NCBI RefSeq assembly: GCF_022524345.1
Contig: NZ_JAKWJU010000002.1
Location: 5,508,001 to 5,572,000 of the forward strand
DNA: 64,000 nucleotides
Direction of reading: 5' to 3'
DNA from: Streptomyces marispadix
GTDB lineage: Bacteria; Actinomycetota; Actinomycetes; Streptomycetales; Streptomycetaceae
The translations under genes were made by a program, and so were the position numbers. Of the stretch, positions 19,505-27,783 are shown piece by piece. The stretch's first letter is position 1. Each line of letters begins with the position of its first letter. Below the pieces are notes generated by a model that made no database searches, was not told where the DNA came from, and worked only from the letters and a program-made list of their open reading frames with translations.

Positions 19505-20334
19505 TCATCCCTGCGCGAACTTCACCGCGTACTCGCGTCCCGGCTCGCGCAGCCTCTCGTGCAGCGCGAAGAAGACCTCCGCCGAGCGCTCGCCCGGCCA
19601 GTCCGCCGGTAGCAGCGAAGGCGGCAGCCCCGGGTCCGCGTACGGCAGGCGCCGCCATGCGTCGAGCGCGGGGAGATAGTCCCGGTACGCCTCCTCGGGC
19701 GACGCGTCGCGCCGCCGTGACCAGGCGCGCAGCACCGGCTCGTGCACGTCCAGGAACGCCCGGTGCAGCGCCGCCAGCGACGGCAGGTCCCACCAGCGCG
19801 CCACCGCGTCCGCCGTCGGCTCGAAGCCCTCGTGCGTCCCCGCGAAGAGGTCCACGTACGGGGTGAGACCGAGCCGCCCCAGGCTGTGACGGGTCTCCTC
19901 CTCCAGATGGGACGGCGCGATCCAGATTCCGGGCGCGGCGTTGCCGAAGCCGAGGCGGGCCAGCCGGGAGCGGAGTATGTGGCGGCGGCCCCGCTCGCTC
20001 TCCGGCACGGAGAAGACGGCCAGCAGCCAGCGGCCGTCCGGCACGGTGCGGGCGTAGACGCGCCGGTCGCCGTCGTCGAGCAGTTCACGCCCGGCCGCCG
20101 AGGGCGCGTACCCGGCGGCCTTGCTGCCCGGACGGTCCGCGGTGAGCAGTCCGCGCCGCTTGAGCCGGGACACGGCGGACCGCACGGACGGTGCGTCGAC
20201 GCCCACTGCGCCCAGGAGCTGGATCAGCGCGGCGATCGGCACCGTACTGCCGGGGAAGGCACGCCCGTAAGCGCCGTAGAAGGTGAGGATGAGCGACCCC
20301 GGCGACGGCCGGGAAGCGGGGGCTGCTGATTCAC
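19505..20334 (-). CDS. PaaX-family transcriptional regulator, probable frameshift near its start
   Basis: The intact frame runs from a GTG at 20242 (245 residues), but in-frame codons upstream read SLILTFYGAYGRAFPGST, the conserved beginning of PaaX winged-helix domains, without any start codon. In the neighbouring frame a GTG at 20334 gives MNQQPPLPGRR, a typical PaaX start, nine bases after the ligase stop. Loss of one G in the run at about 20296-20299 would join them. The rest is normal: LLGAVGVDAPSVRSAVSRLKRRGLLTADR (DNA reading) and GRWLLAVFSVPESERGRR (C-terminal domain). Relatives repress aromatic-CoA genes and are released by the CoA thioester. It is co-transcribed with the ligase. Confidence 0.85.
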
Positions 20335-20343
20335 GCGGTCACT

Positions 20344-22155
20344 CTAGGCGGGCTGCCCGTCAGGGGTCTGCGCGCCCGGTTCCGGCCGCCCGGCGGACCC
20401 TGCCTCGGCGGCGGCCCCGGTTCCGGTCCCCGCCTCGGGCCCTGTTCCCGACCGTGTCCCCGTCGCCTCTCTCGCCGTCGCCGCGCCCGCCTCGCGCAGT
20501 ACGTACCGCTGGAGCTTTCCCGTGGGCGTGCGCGGCAGCGAATCGGCGAAGACGAACTCGCGCGGGCACTTGTACGGGCTGAGCTGTCCGGTGACGAACT
20601 CCCGCAGCACGTCCGCCGTCACGGCGCCCGGCCCGGCCGCATCCCCCTCGTCCTCGCGCAGCACCACGTGTGCCACGACGATCTGGCCGCGCCGCTCGTC
20701 GGGGCGTCCCACCACGGCGGCCTCCGCCACGGCGGGATGGCGCAGCAGGGCCTCCTCGACCTCGGGGCCGGCGATGTTGTAGCCCGCCGAGACGATCATG
20801 TCGTCGGCGCGTGCCACGTAACGGAAGTAGCCGTCGGCGTCGCGTATGTAGGTGTCGCCGGTCAGGTTCCAGCCGTCGCATACGTACTCGCGCTGCCGGG
20901 GGTCCGCGAGATAGCGGCAGCCGACGGGACCGCGTACGGCCAGCAGGCCCGGCTCGCCGTCCGGCACCGGCGTGAGGAGTCCGTCGCCGTCCCTGTGCAC
21001 CACCCGGGCCTCGAAGCCCGGCACGGCCACACCGGTCGTCCCCGGGCGGGCGTCGTCGTCGGCGGCGGAGACGAAGATGTGCAGCATCTCCGTCGCGCCG
21101 ATGCCGTTGATCATCCGCAGGCCGGTTCTCTCCAGCCACGCCTCGTAGGTGGCGGCGGGCAGGTTCTCCCCGGCGGAGACACAGCGGCGCAGCGAGGAGA
21201 TGTCATACGGGCGGGCCCGTCCCGCAGGTGCCGGTGCGGAGGCGTCGCCGAGCTTGGAGAGCATCCCGCGATAGGCGGTCGGTGCGGTGAACAGCACGCT
21301 CACACGGTGCCGTTCGACTGCCGCGAGCATCTGCTCGGGCCCGTTCCACTGCCCCAGCAGGGCGGCGGCGCCGGCCCGCAGCGGGAAGATCACCAGTCCG
21401 CCCAGCCCGAAGGTGAAGCCCAGCGGAGGGCTGCCCGCGAAGAGGTCGTCGGGCGTGGGGCGCAGCACGTGCGCGGAGAAGGTGTCGGCCACGGCCAGCA
21501 CATCGCGGTGGAAGTGGACGCAGCCCTTGGGCCGCCCCGTCGTACCGGAGGTGAAGGCGATCATGGCGACGTCGTCGGCAGCGGTCCGGACCGCCTCGTA
21601 GCGGTCGGGCTGCGACTCGCACAGCGCCAGCAGGTCCCCGGGGCCGTCGCCGCCGAAGGGCGTGAGCCGCAGCCCGGGTATCTCCGCCTTCTCCAGCTCA
21701 TCCAACGCGCCCGCGTCGCACAGCGCGTGGCTGATCCGTCCCATGTCGCACACCTTGCGCAGCTCGTGGGCCCGCTGTGCCGCCAGTACGGTCACGGCCA
21801 CCGCCCCCGCCTTCATCACCGCGAGCCAGCAGGCCGCCAGATGGGGGGAGTTGGGGCCGCGCAGCAGCACACGGTTGCCGGGGACCACGCCCAGCACGCC
21901 GGTGAGTACGTGGGCGATCCGGTCGACGCGGGCGCGCAGTTCGCCATAGCTCCAGCACTCGCCGTCGTCGGCGCGGAAGGCGGGACGGTCCGCGCCGTAA
22001 CGTTCGGCCGAGACGTCCAGCAGCTCGACCCCGCAGTTGAGGCGGGCCGGGTAGTGCAACTCGGGCCGGTCGAAGCGGAGCTGCGGCCATTCCTCGCTCG
22101 GGGGCAGGCTGTCGCGGGTGAAGGTGTCGACGTGCGCGGACGGGCTCAGTTGCAT
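20344..22155 (-). CDS. Aryl-CoA ligase, probable 2-aminobenzoate-CoA ligase (AMP-forming)
   Basis: A 603-residue adenylate-forming enzyme. The P-loop is AFTSGTTGRPKGCVHFHRD, the aryl-pocket and adenine region includes MINGIGATEMLHIF, the hinge region is GWNLTGDTYIRDADGYFRYVARADDMI, and the catalytic Lys is in PRTPTGKLQRYVLRE. The N-terminus resembles benzoate/aminobenzoate-CoA ligases. It would activate the aromatic acid to its CoA thioester with ATP. A low-complexity Ala/Gly/Thr tail of about 55 residues follows the catalytic domain. It heads the minus-strand operon with the PaaX-type gene and diverges from the acyl-CoA dehydrogenase across a promoter with the shared operator motif. Confidence 0.9.
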   Translation of the reverse strand: MQLSPSAHVDTFTRDSLPPSEEWPQLRFDRPELHYPARLNCGVELLDVSAERYGADRPAFRADDGECWSYGELRARVDRIAHVLTGVLGVVPGNRVLLRGPNSPHLAACWLAVMKAGAVAVTVLAAQRAHELRKVCDMGRISHALCDAGALDELEKAEIPGLRLTPFGGDGPGDLLALCESQPDRYEAVRTAADDVAMIAFTSGTTGRPKGCVHFHRDVLAVADTFSAHVLRPTPDDLFAGSPPLGFTFGLGGLVIFPLRAGAAALLGQWNGPEQMLAAVERHRVSVLFTAPTAYRGMLSKLGDASAPAPAGRARPYDISSLRRCVSAGENLPAATYEAWLERTGLRMINGIGATEMLHIFVSAADDDARPGTTGVAVPGFEARVVHRDGDGLLTPVPDGEPGLLAVRGPVGCRYLADPRQREYVCDGWNLTGDTYIRDADGYFRYVARADDMIVSAGYNIAGPEVEEALLRHPAVAEAAVVGRPDERRGQIVVAHVVLREDEGDAAGPGAVTADVLREFVTGQLSPYKCPREFVFADSLPRTPTGKLQRYVLREAGAATAREATGTRSGTGPEAGTGTGAAAEAGSAGRPEPGAQTPDGQPA

Positions 22156-22200
22156 CGCGGGCCCCCTCGGGGGTGTGCCGTGGCCGGTGTCGCCGGTGTG

Positions 22201-22237
22201 CCGTTGAGCGTAACGTGTTGGTGACGACAGTCAACGG
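22201..22237. promoter_or_regulatory. Divergent promoter with candidate operator (copy 2)
   Basis: The 147-bp divergent gap holds GGTGACGACAGTCAAC (22220-22235), which shares the core GTGACGnCAGTCA with 15805-15820. An outer perfect inverted repeat, CCGTTGA (22201-22207) and TCAACGG (22231-22237), surrounds it. One bound regulator here could control both the ligase-regulator and the dehydrogenase-RidA operons. Confidence 0.5.
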
Positions 22238-22302
22238 TCCGCGATAGAGGATCAGGGGCGGCCGCGTGACCGCCGCCGTCATGAGCAGGAGGAGGCCCGC
22301 AG

Positions 22303-23439
22303 ATGCCCGCGTTCGCGCTCGACCCCGAGCAGCACGCATGGTGCGAGGAGCTACGGGAGCTGGGGGCCCGTGAGCTGCGTCCGCTCGCCGAGGCGGGCGA
22401 GGAAGGCAGCATCAACCGCCCGTTGCTCGCCGCCCTCGGCGAACTCGGCCTGCTCGGGCGGCTGTTCGCGCCCGACGGGCGCCCCGCGAGCGCCCTCGAC
22501 CTGTGTCTGCTGCGGGAGTCGCTGGCGTACTCGTGCACCGAGGCCGAGACGGCTCTCGCCCTTCAGGGGCTGGGCGCGGGGCCGCTCGCCCTCGCCGGTA
22601 CGGACGCCCAGCGCGCACGCTGGCTGGGCGAGGTCACCTCGGGCCGCGCCGTGGCCGCATTCGCGCTCAGCGAGCCGGGCGCGGGGAGCGACGCCGCGGC
22701 CCTCGCCCTGCGCGCCGAGCCGGACGACGAAGGGGAAGGGCACGGCTGGCGTCTCACCGGCACCAAGACCTGGATCTCCAACGCACCGCACGCCGACGTG
22801 TTCACCGTCTTCGCCCGTACGTCACAGGGCGCGGGCTCGCGCGGCGTCACCGCGTTCCTCGTACCGGCCGGGCGGCCCGGACTCGGCGGCGAACCACTGG
22901 AGATGCTCTCCCCGCATCCGATCGGCACGGTCACCTTCGACGGGGTGCCCGTCTCGCGTGACGATCTGCTCGGCGAGGTCGACGGAGGCTTCCGCGTGGC
23001 GATGCGCACGCTGAACCTCTTCCGTCCGAGCGTCGGCGCCTTCGCCACGGGCATGGCGCAGGCCGCGCTGGACGCGGCCGTGCGACACGCGGGCGCACGC
23101 GAGGCGTTCGGTGGCACCCTGCGCGAACTCCAGGCCGTCTCACACCAGTTGGCGGAGACGGCGACGCGAGTCGAGGCCGCACGGCTGCTCGTCTACGCCG
23201 CTGCGGCGGCCTACGACCGGGGCGAGGAGGACATCGCACGCCGCGCGGCCATGGCGAAACTGCTCGCCACGGAGACCGCCCAGCAGGCCGTCGACACCGC
23301 CGTGCAGATCCATGGCGCAGCCGCCCTCCAGCGGGGCCATCTACTCGAACACCTCTACCGCGAGGTCCGCGCGCCCCGTATCTACGAAGGAGCGAGTGAA
23401 GTGCAGCGCTCGGTCATCGCGAAGGAGCTGTACAAGTGA
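22303..23439 (+). CDS. Acyl-CoA dehydrogenase
   Basis: A 378-residue flavoenzyme preceded by a strong AGGAGGAGG. Family signatures are AFALSEPGAGSDAAAL, GTKTWISNAPHADVFTVFAR, REAFGGTLRELQAVSHQLAE, and the C-terminal RAPRIYEGASEVQRSVIAKEL, whose Glu is the usual catalytic base. It introduces an alpha-beta double bond into an acyl-CoA, with electrons going to an electron-transfer flavoprotein. In this block the substrate is probably the saturated ring or ring-opened CoA ester formed after the monooxygenase step. Its stop overlaps the RidA start by GTGA. Confidence 0.92.
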   Translation: MPAFALDPEQHAWCEELRELGARELRPLAEAGEEGSINRPLLAALGELGLLGRLFAPDGRPASALDLCLLRESLAYSCTEAETALALQGLGAGPLALAGTDAQRARWLGEVTSGRAVAAFALSEPGAGSDAAALALRAEPDDEGEGHGWRLTGTKTWISNAPHADVFTVFARTSQGAGSRGVTAFLVPAGRPGLGGEPLEMLSPHPIGTVTFDGVPVSRDDLLGEVDGGFRVAMRTLNLFRPSVGAFATGMAQAALDAAVRHAGAREAFGGTLRELQAVSHQLAETATRVEAARLLVYAAAAAYDRGEEDIARRAAMAKLLATETAQQAVDTAVQIHGAAALQRGHLLEHLYREVRAPRIYEGASEVQRSVIAKELYK

Positions 23440-23939
23440 CCGAGCCCGACGAGAACCCTGACGGCACCGCCGCCCACGACCGGGACGGCGAACGTGCCGG
23501 GAACCGTGCGGACGCCGAGCCCGGCCCGCACGGGCACGAACCTCGCCTGCGGCGCACCAATCCGCCCGAACTCTCCCCGCCGACGGGCTTCTCCCACGCC
23601 GTGACGGCCACCGGCTCGCGCATCGTCTTCCTCGCCGGACAGACCGCGCTGGACGCGGAGGGCAAGGTCGTCGGCGCCACGCTCACCGCCCAGTTCGAGC
23701 AGGCGCTGACCAACCTGCTCACGGCGCTTGCCGCTTCGGGAGGCACCCCTGCCGATCTGACGCGCGTCACCGTCTACGCGACCGACGTGGCCGCCTACCG
23801 TGCCGAGGCCCGCCAACTGGGTGCCGTCTGGCGCCGCCACGCGCACCGCGACTATCCGGCGATGGCGGTCGTCGGCGTGACCCGGCTGTGGGACGAGGAG
23901 GCGATGGTGGAACTGGACGGCATCGCGGTGCTGCCGTAG
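23436..23939 (+). CDS. RidA-family enamine/imine deaminase
   Basis: A 167-residue protein starting at the GTG that overlaps the dehydrogenase stop. After a polar leader of about 45 residues comes the YjgF/YER057c/UK114 fold: IVFLAGQTALDAEGKVVG, TAQFEQALTNLLTALAASGGTPADLTRVTVYATD, YPAMAVVGVTRLWDEEAMVELDGIAV. RidA proteins hydrolyse reactive enamines and imines. The ring product of 2-aminobenzoyl-CoA monooxygenase/reductase is an enamine, so the presence of RidA favours an amino-substituted rather than hydroxyl-substituted aromatic substrate. Confidence 0.88.
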   Translation: MTEPDENPDGTAAHDRDGERAGNRADAEPGPHGHEPRLRRTNPPELSPPTGFSHAVTATGSRIVFLAGQTALDAEGKVVGATLTAQFEQALTNLLTALAASGGTPADLTRVTVYATDVAAYRAEARQLGAVWRRHAHRDYPAMAVVGVTRLWDEEAMVELDGIAVLP

Positions 23940-23980
23940 CGGGTGCCGGTGGCGTGACGGGGCGCCGACCTCCGCTGTCG

Positions 23981-24251
23981 TCAGCCGAACCAGCTCACGC
24001 GGACCACGTAGATCCTCTTGCGGTACTCGAACTTCTGGTACCAGACGATCAGTCGGTCAGTGCTGACCGACCGGAGCCGCCTGGGGTTCTGTTCGTCGTA
24101 GTCGTTCCCGGCCTCCAGGCGCAGCTGAGCCAGGGTCGAGCAATCCTCGGACGACGCCCTCCCGTTCGCTTTTGCCTTCTGGAGGGAGCCCGTCGGCGAC
24201 GAACGCCTCGTCAGGAACGAACTCGTACTGCCAGGTGTCTTCGCCGGTCAC
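23981..24251 (-). pseudogene. Small basic protein, frameshifted; possible partner of the DUF6247 gene
   Basis: From the GTG at 24251, which overlaps the DUF6247 stop as GTGA, the frame reads MTGEDTWQYEFVPDEAFVADG and then loses sense. One base further on, from the ggcaaaagcg stretch near 24170, the next frame reads AKANGRASSEDCSTLAQL and continues to DRLIVWYQKFEYRKRIYVVRVSWFG before a stop at 23981. The full span is 271 bases, one more than 90 codons, consistent with a single-base insertion. The compact size, the aromatic/basic strand-rich C-terminus and the tight coupling recall the toxin half of a toxin-antitoxin pair, but I recognise no specific family. Confidence 0.55.
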
Positions 24252-24613
24252 CGTTCGATTTCTCGCTCGGCGTCGGCCAGGATGCGGCTGATTCGAGTCT
24301 GGGCCTCGCGGATCTGCTCTTCCGATGCCGACGGATCAGCGGTGACCTGCTCGGCCGCACGCAAGTCCGCGGCACGCTCCGGCCAGCGCTCGACGGCGAT
24401 GAACGTCGCCCACTTGATCAGGAACCCCTGCGTCCAGCCGATGGATTCCGTACGGACGGCTTGGTCGAAAGCTTCGCCCAGCTCGCGGTCGTACTGGCTC
24501 AGGTTGAGCGGCTTGATGTAGCGCACAGCCTCGCGCAGCGCTTCGCGCGTCAACGCGGGCTGGGGGATCAGCGGAGCCCTGCTCGCCCCTGACTCTGCGG
24601 CCTGTGTCGTCAT
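24248..24613 (-). CDS. DUF6247-like small protein
   Basis: About 121 residues from the ATG at 24613 (MTTQAAESG); a TTG at 24631 is a less likely start. The core LIPQPALTREALREAVRYIKPLNLSQYDRELGEAFDQAV and an Arg/Glu-rich helical C-terminus match, as far as I can recall, the actinobacterial DUF6247 group found in pairs with small basic proteins. Its stop overlaps the start of such a protein, which is broken here. An antitoxin-like role is an inference from the layout only. Confidence 0.6.
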   Translation of the reverse strand: MTTQAAESGASRAPLIPQPALTREALREAVRYIKPLNLSQYDRELGEAFDQAVRTESIGWTQGFLIKWATFIAVERWPERAADLRAAEQVTADPSASEEQIREAQTRISRILADAEREIER

Positions 24614-24758
24614 GCTGGAGCGTAGCGGCAACGTGTGACAGTGCCGCGGGTCCCGTCCATCACGCCTGCGTGGGCTGCGGCGACATCCGGGCGCGACCCG
24701 GACCGACCGGGTGCATCGCGATCGGCGCTGCGCGCCCCCGTCAGGCTGCCGCGCCCCG

Positions 24759-27512
24759 TCACGGCGCCCCGTCCCGCGGACACCTGAACTCCTCCTTCGT
24801 CCCCCACTTCTTGCGCTCCTTGTCGGCGTCCCACAGCCCGCAGTCCAGCGAGACCTCCGCGCCGTGAGGCGTGTCGTGCAGGATCAGCAGCCGCTTGTCG
24901 CGCGGGACCGGATCGCCCTCGCCGAAAGTCAGCCAGCCCGTAGCACCCCGCAGCTTCATGGGCTCGATGATGTTGTCCCGCACCGCGGCCCGGGTCAGCT
25001 CCGTTCGGTCGGAGTTCTGAAGAGCCGTGTTGACCGCCTCGGAGAGGACGTACATGGCGTCCCAGGACAGCGCCGTACGGCCGTCGTTGCTCCAGTGGTC
25101 CTTGCCGAACTCCTCCAGATAGATGTTGTGGAAGACCTTGGCACCGTTGTTGCGGGGGCGACTCGCGGGCAGGGCGTGCGCGGCGTAGTAGAGGCGAGCT
25201 CCGGGGTGCTTCTTGCTCGGCTCCTGCTGGTCCACGACGGAGTTGGTGAGGTCGTTCCCTCCCAGGACGTGCACCTTGTCGCAGTCGGTCAGCTTGTCGA
25301 AGTCGTTGAGGAACGCGCCGAACTCGTTTGCCCGCGCCGCCCAGAACACGACGGTGCGCGGCTTCTTCCTGTGCAGCCGCGAGCACACCTGTTCCGCCAA
25401 GTCGCGTGACGAGTCGGCCCAGTTGACGTCGTCACTGCCGCCCGTGTCGCGGTTCGCGCTGTCGGTGTCGGGCGTGTACCAGAGGGTGCGGGTGTCGCGC
25501 TTGCCGAACTCACGGCGGAACCGGTCGCTGAGATTGCTGCTGTACTCGTCGGACGGGTCCGCGATCACGATGGCCTTCTCGGCGGGTGCGCAGGTCTCGG
25601 GCCCCGTCTTCACGATGTTGCCGTGCCGGGCGAAGTCCGCCGAGATGCGCGCCTCGCGCCTGTTGTCGGGGGCGACCTGCCGGTAGTACTTGTGCCCCTG
25701 CATCCTCTCGGCGGTAGCCACCGTCCCGAGCATCGGCAGACCCGCGTCGCCGAGGATGTCGCGGGCCTCCATGGTGTCCTGGCGGCTCTGCCCGAGGCCC
25801 ACCACGCCGAGGATCTCCTCCCGCTTCTCCGGCTTCTGCGACCTCATCTCGTCCACCAACTCACGGGCGACGGCGGGGGCTTTGGAGAAACGGTCGCCGG
25901 CGTCGAGCCGTTCCACCTTCAGCCTGACCTTGTTGTCGGCGTCGCGGGCCGCCTCGCCGTTGAGCTCCCGCTGGGCGAGGGCGACGCCCCGCAGTTCGGG
26001 AATCGCGCCGCTGTACATGGCCTCGTCTCCGGAGTCGGGCTCGACCGGCACGCCCAGATAGACCACGGTCCGCACGATCGCGCCTTGCTTCTCCGCGCGC
26101 TCCGCTGCCCGGTTGTTCTCCTTCAGCAGGTCCAGCGACTCCTTGTACACCTCGTACGGTTCCCAGTCGTTGCGGACGCGGCCGGCCTGCGGCGTCCCGG
26201 CCTTGGCCACCGCCGGGCCGATGCACCGGGTGCTGGTGTCGTCGAGCACCTTGTTGACGCCCCAGACGCCTGCGCCGCCCAGCAAGGCCAGGACGAGCAC
26301 GGTGCTGAGCGCGGCCTCCGCGAGCGGAGCACCGTCCGAGTAGATCCGCTCCGGATAGATCTCCGGATTGCGGCCGAGCCAGCGGGTGGCGGCGGCGTCG
26401 TTCGGCTCGCCCTCCACACGGACCCGCACGACCCGGGCACCGCCGCGCCCCGACATCTCCTTCCAGGACCTCAGCGTGATGGCGGCCTCGGTGAAGCTCT
26501 CGGCGCGCTCGCCGCCGAAGTCGCCGGAGCGTTCCGTGCAGACGAGCACCACGCTCGTGCTGCCCGTCTCCTCGACGGCGCCGGGGAACTCCGCCAGCAG
26601 CCGCTCCCTCCACTCCGGGTACTCGCCGGCCTGCGGGAGCACGATCACGAACCGGCTCTTACGGCGCCGCCCCCAGGGGGAGAGCCTGGGCCGCCGGAAC
26701 GCCGCCTCCAGATCCTCCAGAAGCGCCCTCAGCAGCAGACCCGTGGTGCGGTCCAGCCGCTCCTCGCGCTCCTGAGCCGTCTCCTGCTCCTCCGCCATGG
26801 CGTCCGCCAGGCCCGCGAGCACACCCGCCTCGGGGCCGAGCACCGGTGCGGTGCCCGCGAACCGCGACGCGTCCTGGAAGAAGCCCGTGCCCTTCGGCAG
26901 GTCCGTCCACTGCCGGTACCAGCTTCCCTTGTGCGTCATACGGCGTTCCTGTAGCCGTCCGTACAGCCAGCGCGGCAGCACGTTGAACAGCGGCTGGCGC
27001 GTCCAGTACCAGAGGAACGCCGGGATGCCCGTGGGTGCCTGGTCGCCGCCGCTGACCTTCTCCAGCGCCTTCAGGAAGTTGGAGTCCTTGCGCCGCTCGG
27101 CGAAGCAGCGATCGCGTAACTCCCTTGCCTGCACGGCGTTCTGGCGTTCCGCGAGGTCTGTCTCCACGACGCTGCACATCAGTGTGAAGCGGGGCAGCCG
27201 CAGCTTGCCGAAGCCTCCGGGCCGGTTGCGCTCCAGCTCCTGCTCCAGCTTCTGGAAGAGATCGCCGATCCGCTCGCTGCGGGGGCCCGACGGCGCACCC
27301 GCGACCTGTGCGTAAGGGACACGGGCACGGCCGCCGACGCGGAGTCGGGCGCACAGCCCGTCGGCGATCAGCTCGGCCTCCCGCGCGTCGTCGGGCTGGC
27401 TGAGCATCACCAGCGGAGACGGACCGCGCCTGCCCGGGGGCAGCTTGATGAGCTGCTCGAGCGCGTCGATCAGCGTTTCGATCTTGGGCAGCGGCGGAAT
27501 CAACGACGCCAC
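24759..27512 (-). CDS. Single-pass membrane receptor-like protein: cytoplasmic domain plus extracellular type I periplasmic-binding domain
   Basis: 917 residues from GTG 27512, preceded by GGGGGTGA. Residues 1-390 form a soluble domain rich in Arg/Glu with no Walker motif that I can find. One hydrophobic helix follows (about 394-417, EAALSTVLVLALLGGAGVWGV). The last 490 residues look like a branched-chain amino-acid or receptor-type ligand-binding fold: VVYLGVPVEPDSGD, VVGLGQSRQDTMEARDILGDAGLPMLG, YYRQVAPDNRREARISADFA, HVLGGNDLT, GATGWLTFGEGD. By the positive-inside rule the binding domain is outside. No permease or kinase genes adjoin it, so it is more sensor-like than transporter-like. Residue 132 is encoded by TTA (27117-27119), the rare bldA-dependent codon. 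Confidence 0.75.
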   Translation of the reverse strand: MASLIPPLPKIETLIDALEQLIKLPPGRRGPSPLVMLSQPDDAREAELIADGLCARLRVGGRARVPYAQVAGAPSGPRSERIGDLFQKLEQELERNRPGGFGKLRLPRFTLMCSVVETDLAERQNAVQARELRDRCFAERRKDSNFLKALEKVSGGDQAPTGIPAFLWYWTRQPLFNVLPRWLYGRLQERRMTHKGSWYRQWTDLPKGTGFFQDASRFAGTAPVLGPEAGVLAGLADAMAEEQETAQEREERLDRTTGLLLRALLEDLEAAFRRPRLSPWGRRRKSRFVIVLPQAGEYPEWRERLLAEFPGAVEETGSTSVVLVCTERSGDFGGERAESFTEAAITLRSWKEMSGRGGARVVRVRVEGEPNDAAATRWLGRNPEIYPERIYSDGAPLAEAALSTVLVLALLGGAGVWGVNKVLDDTSTRCIGPAVAKAGTPQAGRVRNDWEPYEVYKESLDLLKENNRAAERAEKQGAIVRTVVYLGVPVEPDSGDEAMYSGAIPELRGVALAQRELNGEAARDADNKVRLKVERLDAGDRFSKAPAVARELVDEMRSQKPEKREEILGVVGLGQSRQDTMEARDILGDAGLPMLGTVATAERMQGHKYYRQVAPDNRREARISADFARHGNIVKTGPETCAPAEKAIVIADPSDEYSSNLSDRFRREFGKRDTRTLWYTPDTDSANRDTGGSDDVNWADSSRDLAEQVCSRLHRKKPRTVVFWAARANEFGAFLNDFDKLTDCDKVHVLGGNDLTNSVVDQQEPSKKHPGARLYYAAHALPASRPRNNGAKVFHNIYLEEFGKDHWSNDGRTALSWDAMYVLSEAVNTALQNSDRTELTRAAVRDNIIEPMKLRGATGWLTFGEGDPVPRDKRLLILHDTPHGAEVSLDCGLWDADKERKKWGTKEEFRCPRDGAP

Positions 27513-27783
27513 GGCACTTCACCCCCCGTGGGCAGGCCGCCGCGAGATGCCGTGGCCCCCGCCCCTCGGCCCTACGAACCGGACTCGGCGGCCGGGGCGG
27601 GCGTTCGTTCAGCGCCCCGACGGCCCGGCCTCCGCGCATCTTTCCCTCTCTTGTGGTGGCCACGCAAGAACTTACGGGCGAGAGCGGGGGAGTCGGCCCG
27701 TTGTGACCGAAACCGTCCGTGTACGGGCGGAGTTCGTGATCCACTGAGAGGTCCGTAGCGAACCGTCGTGGAAGGGCTGCGAG

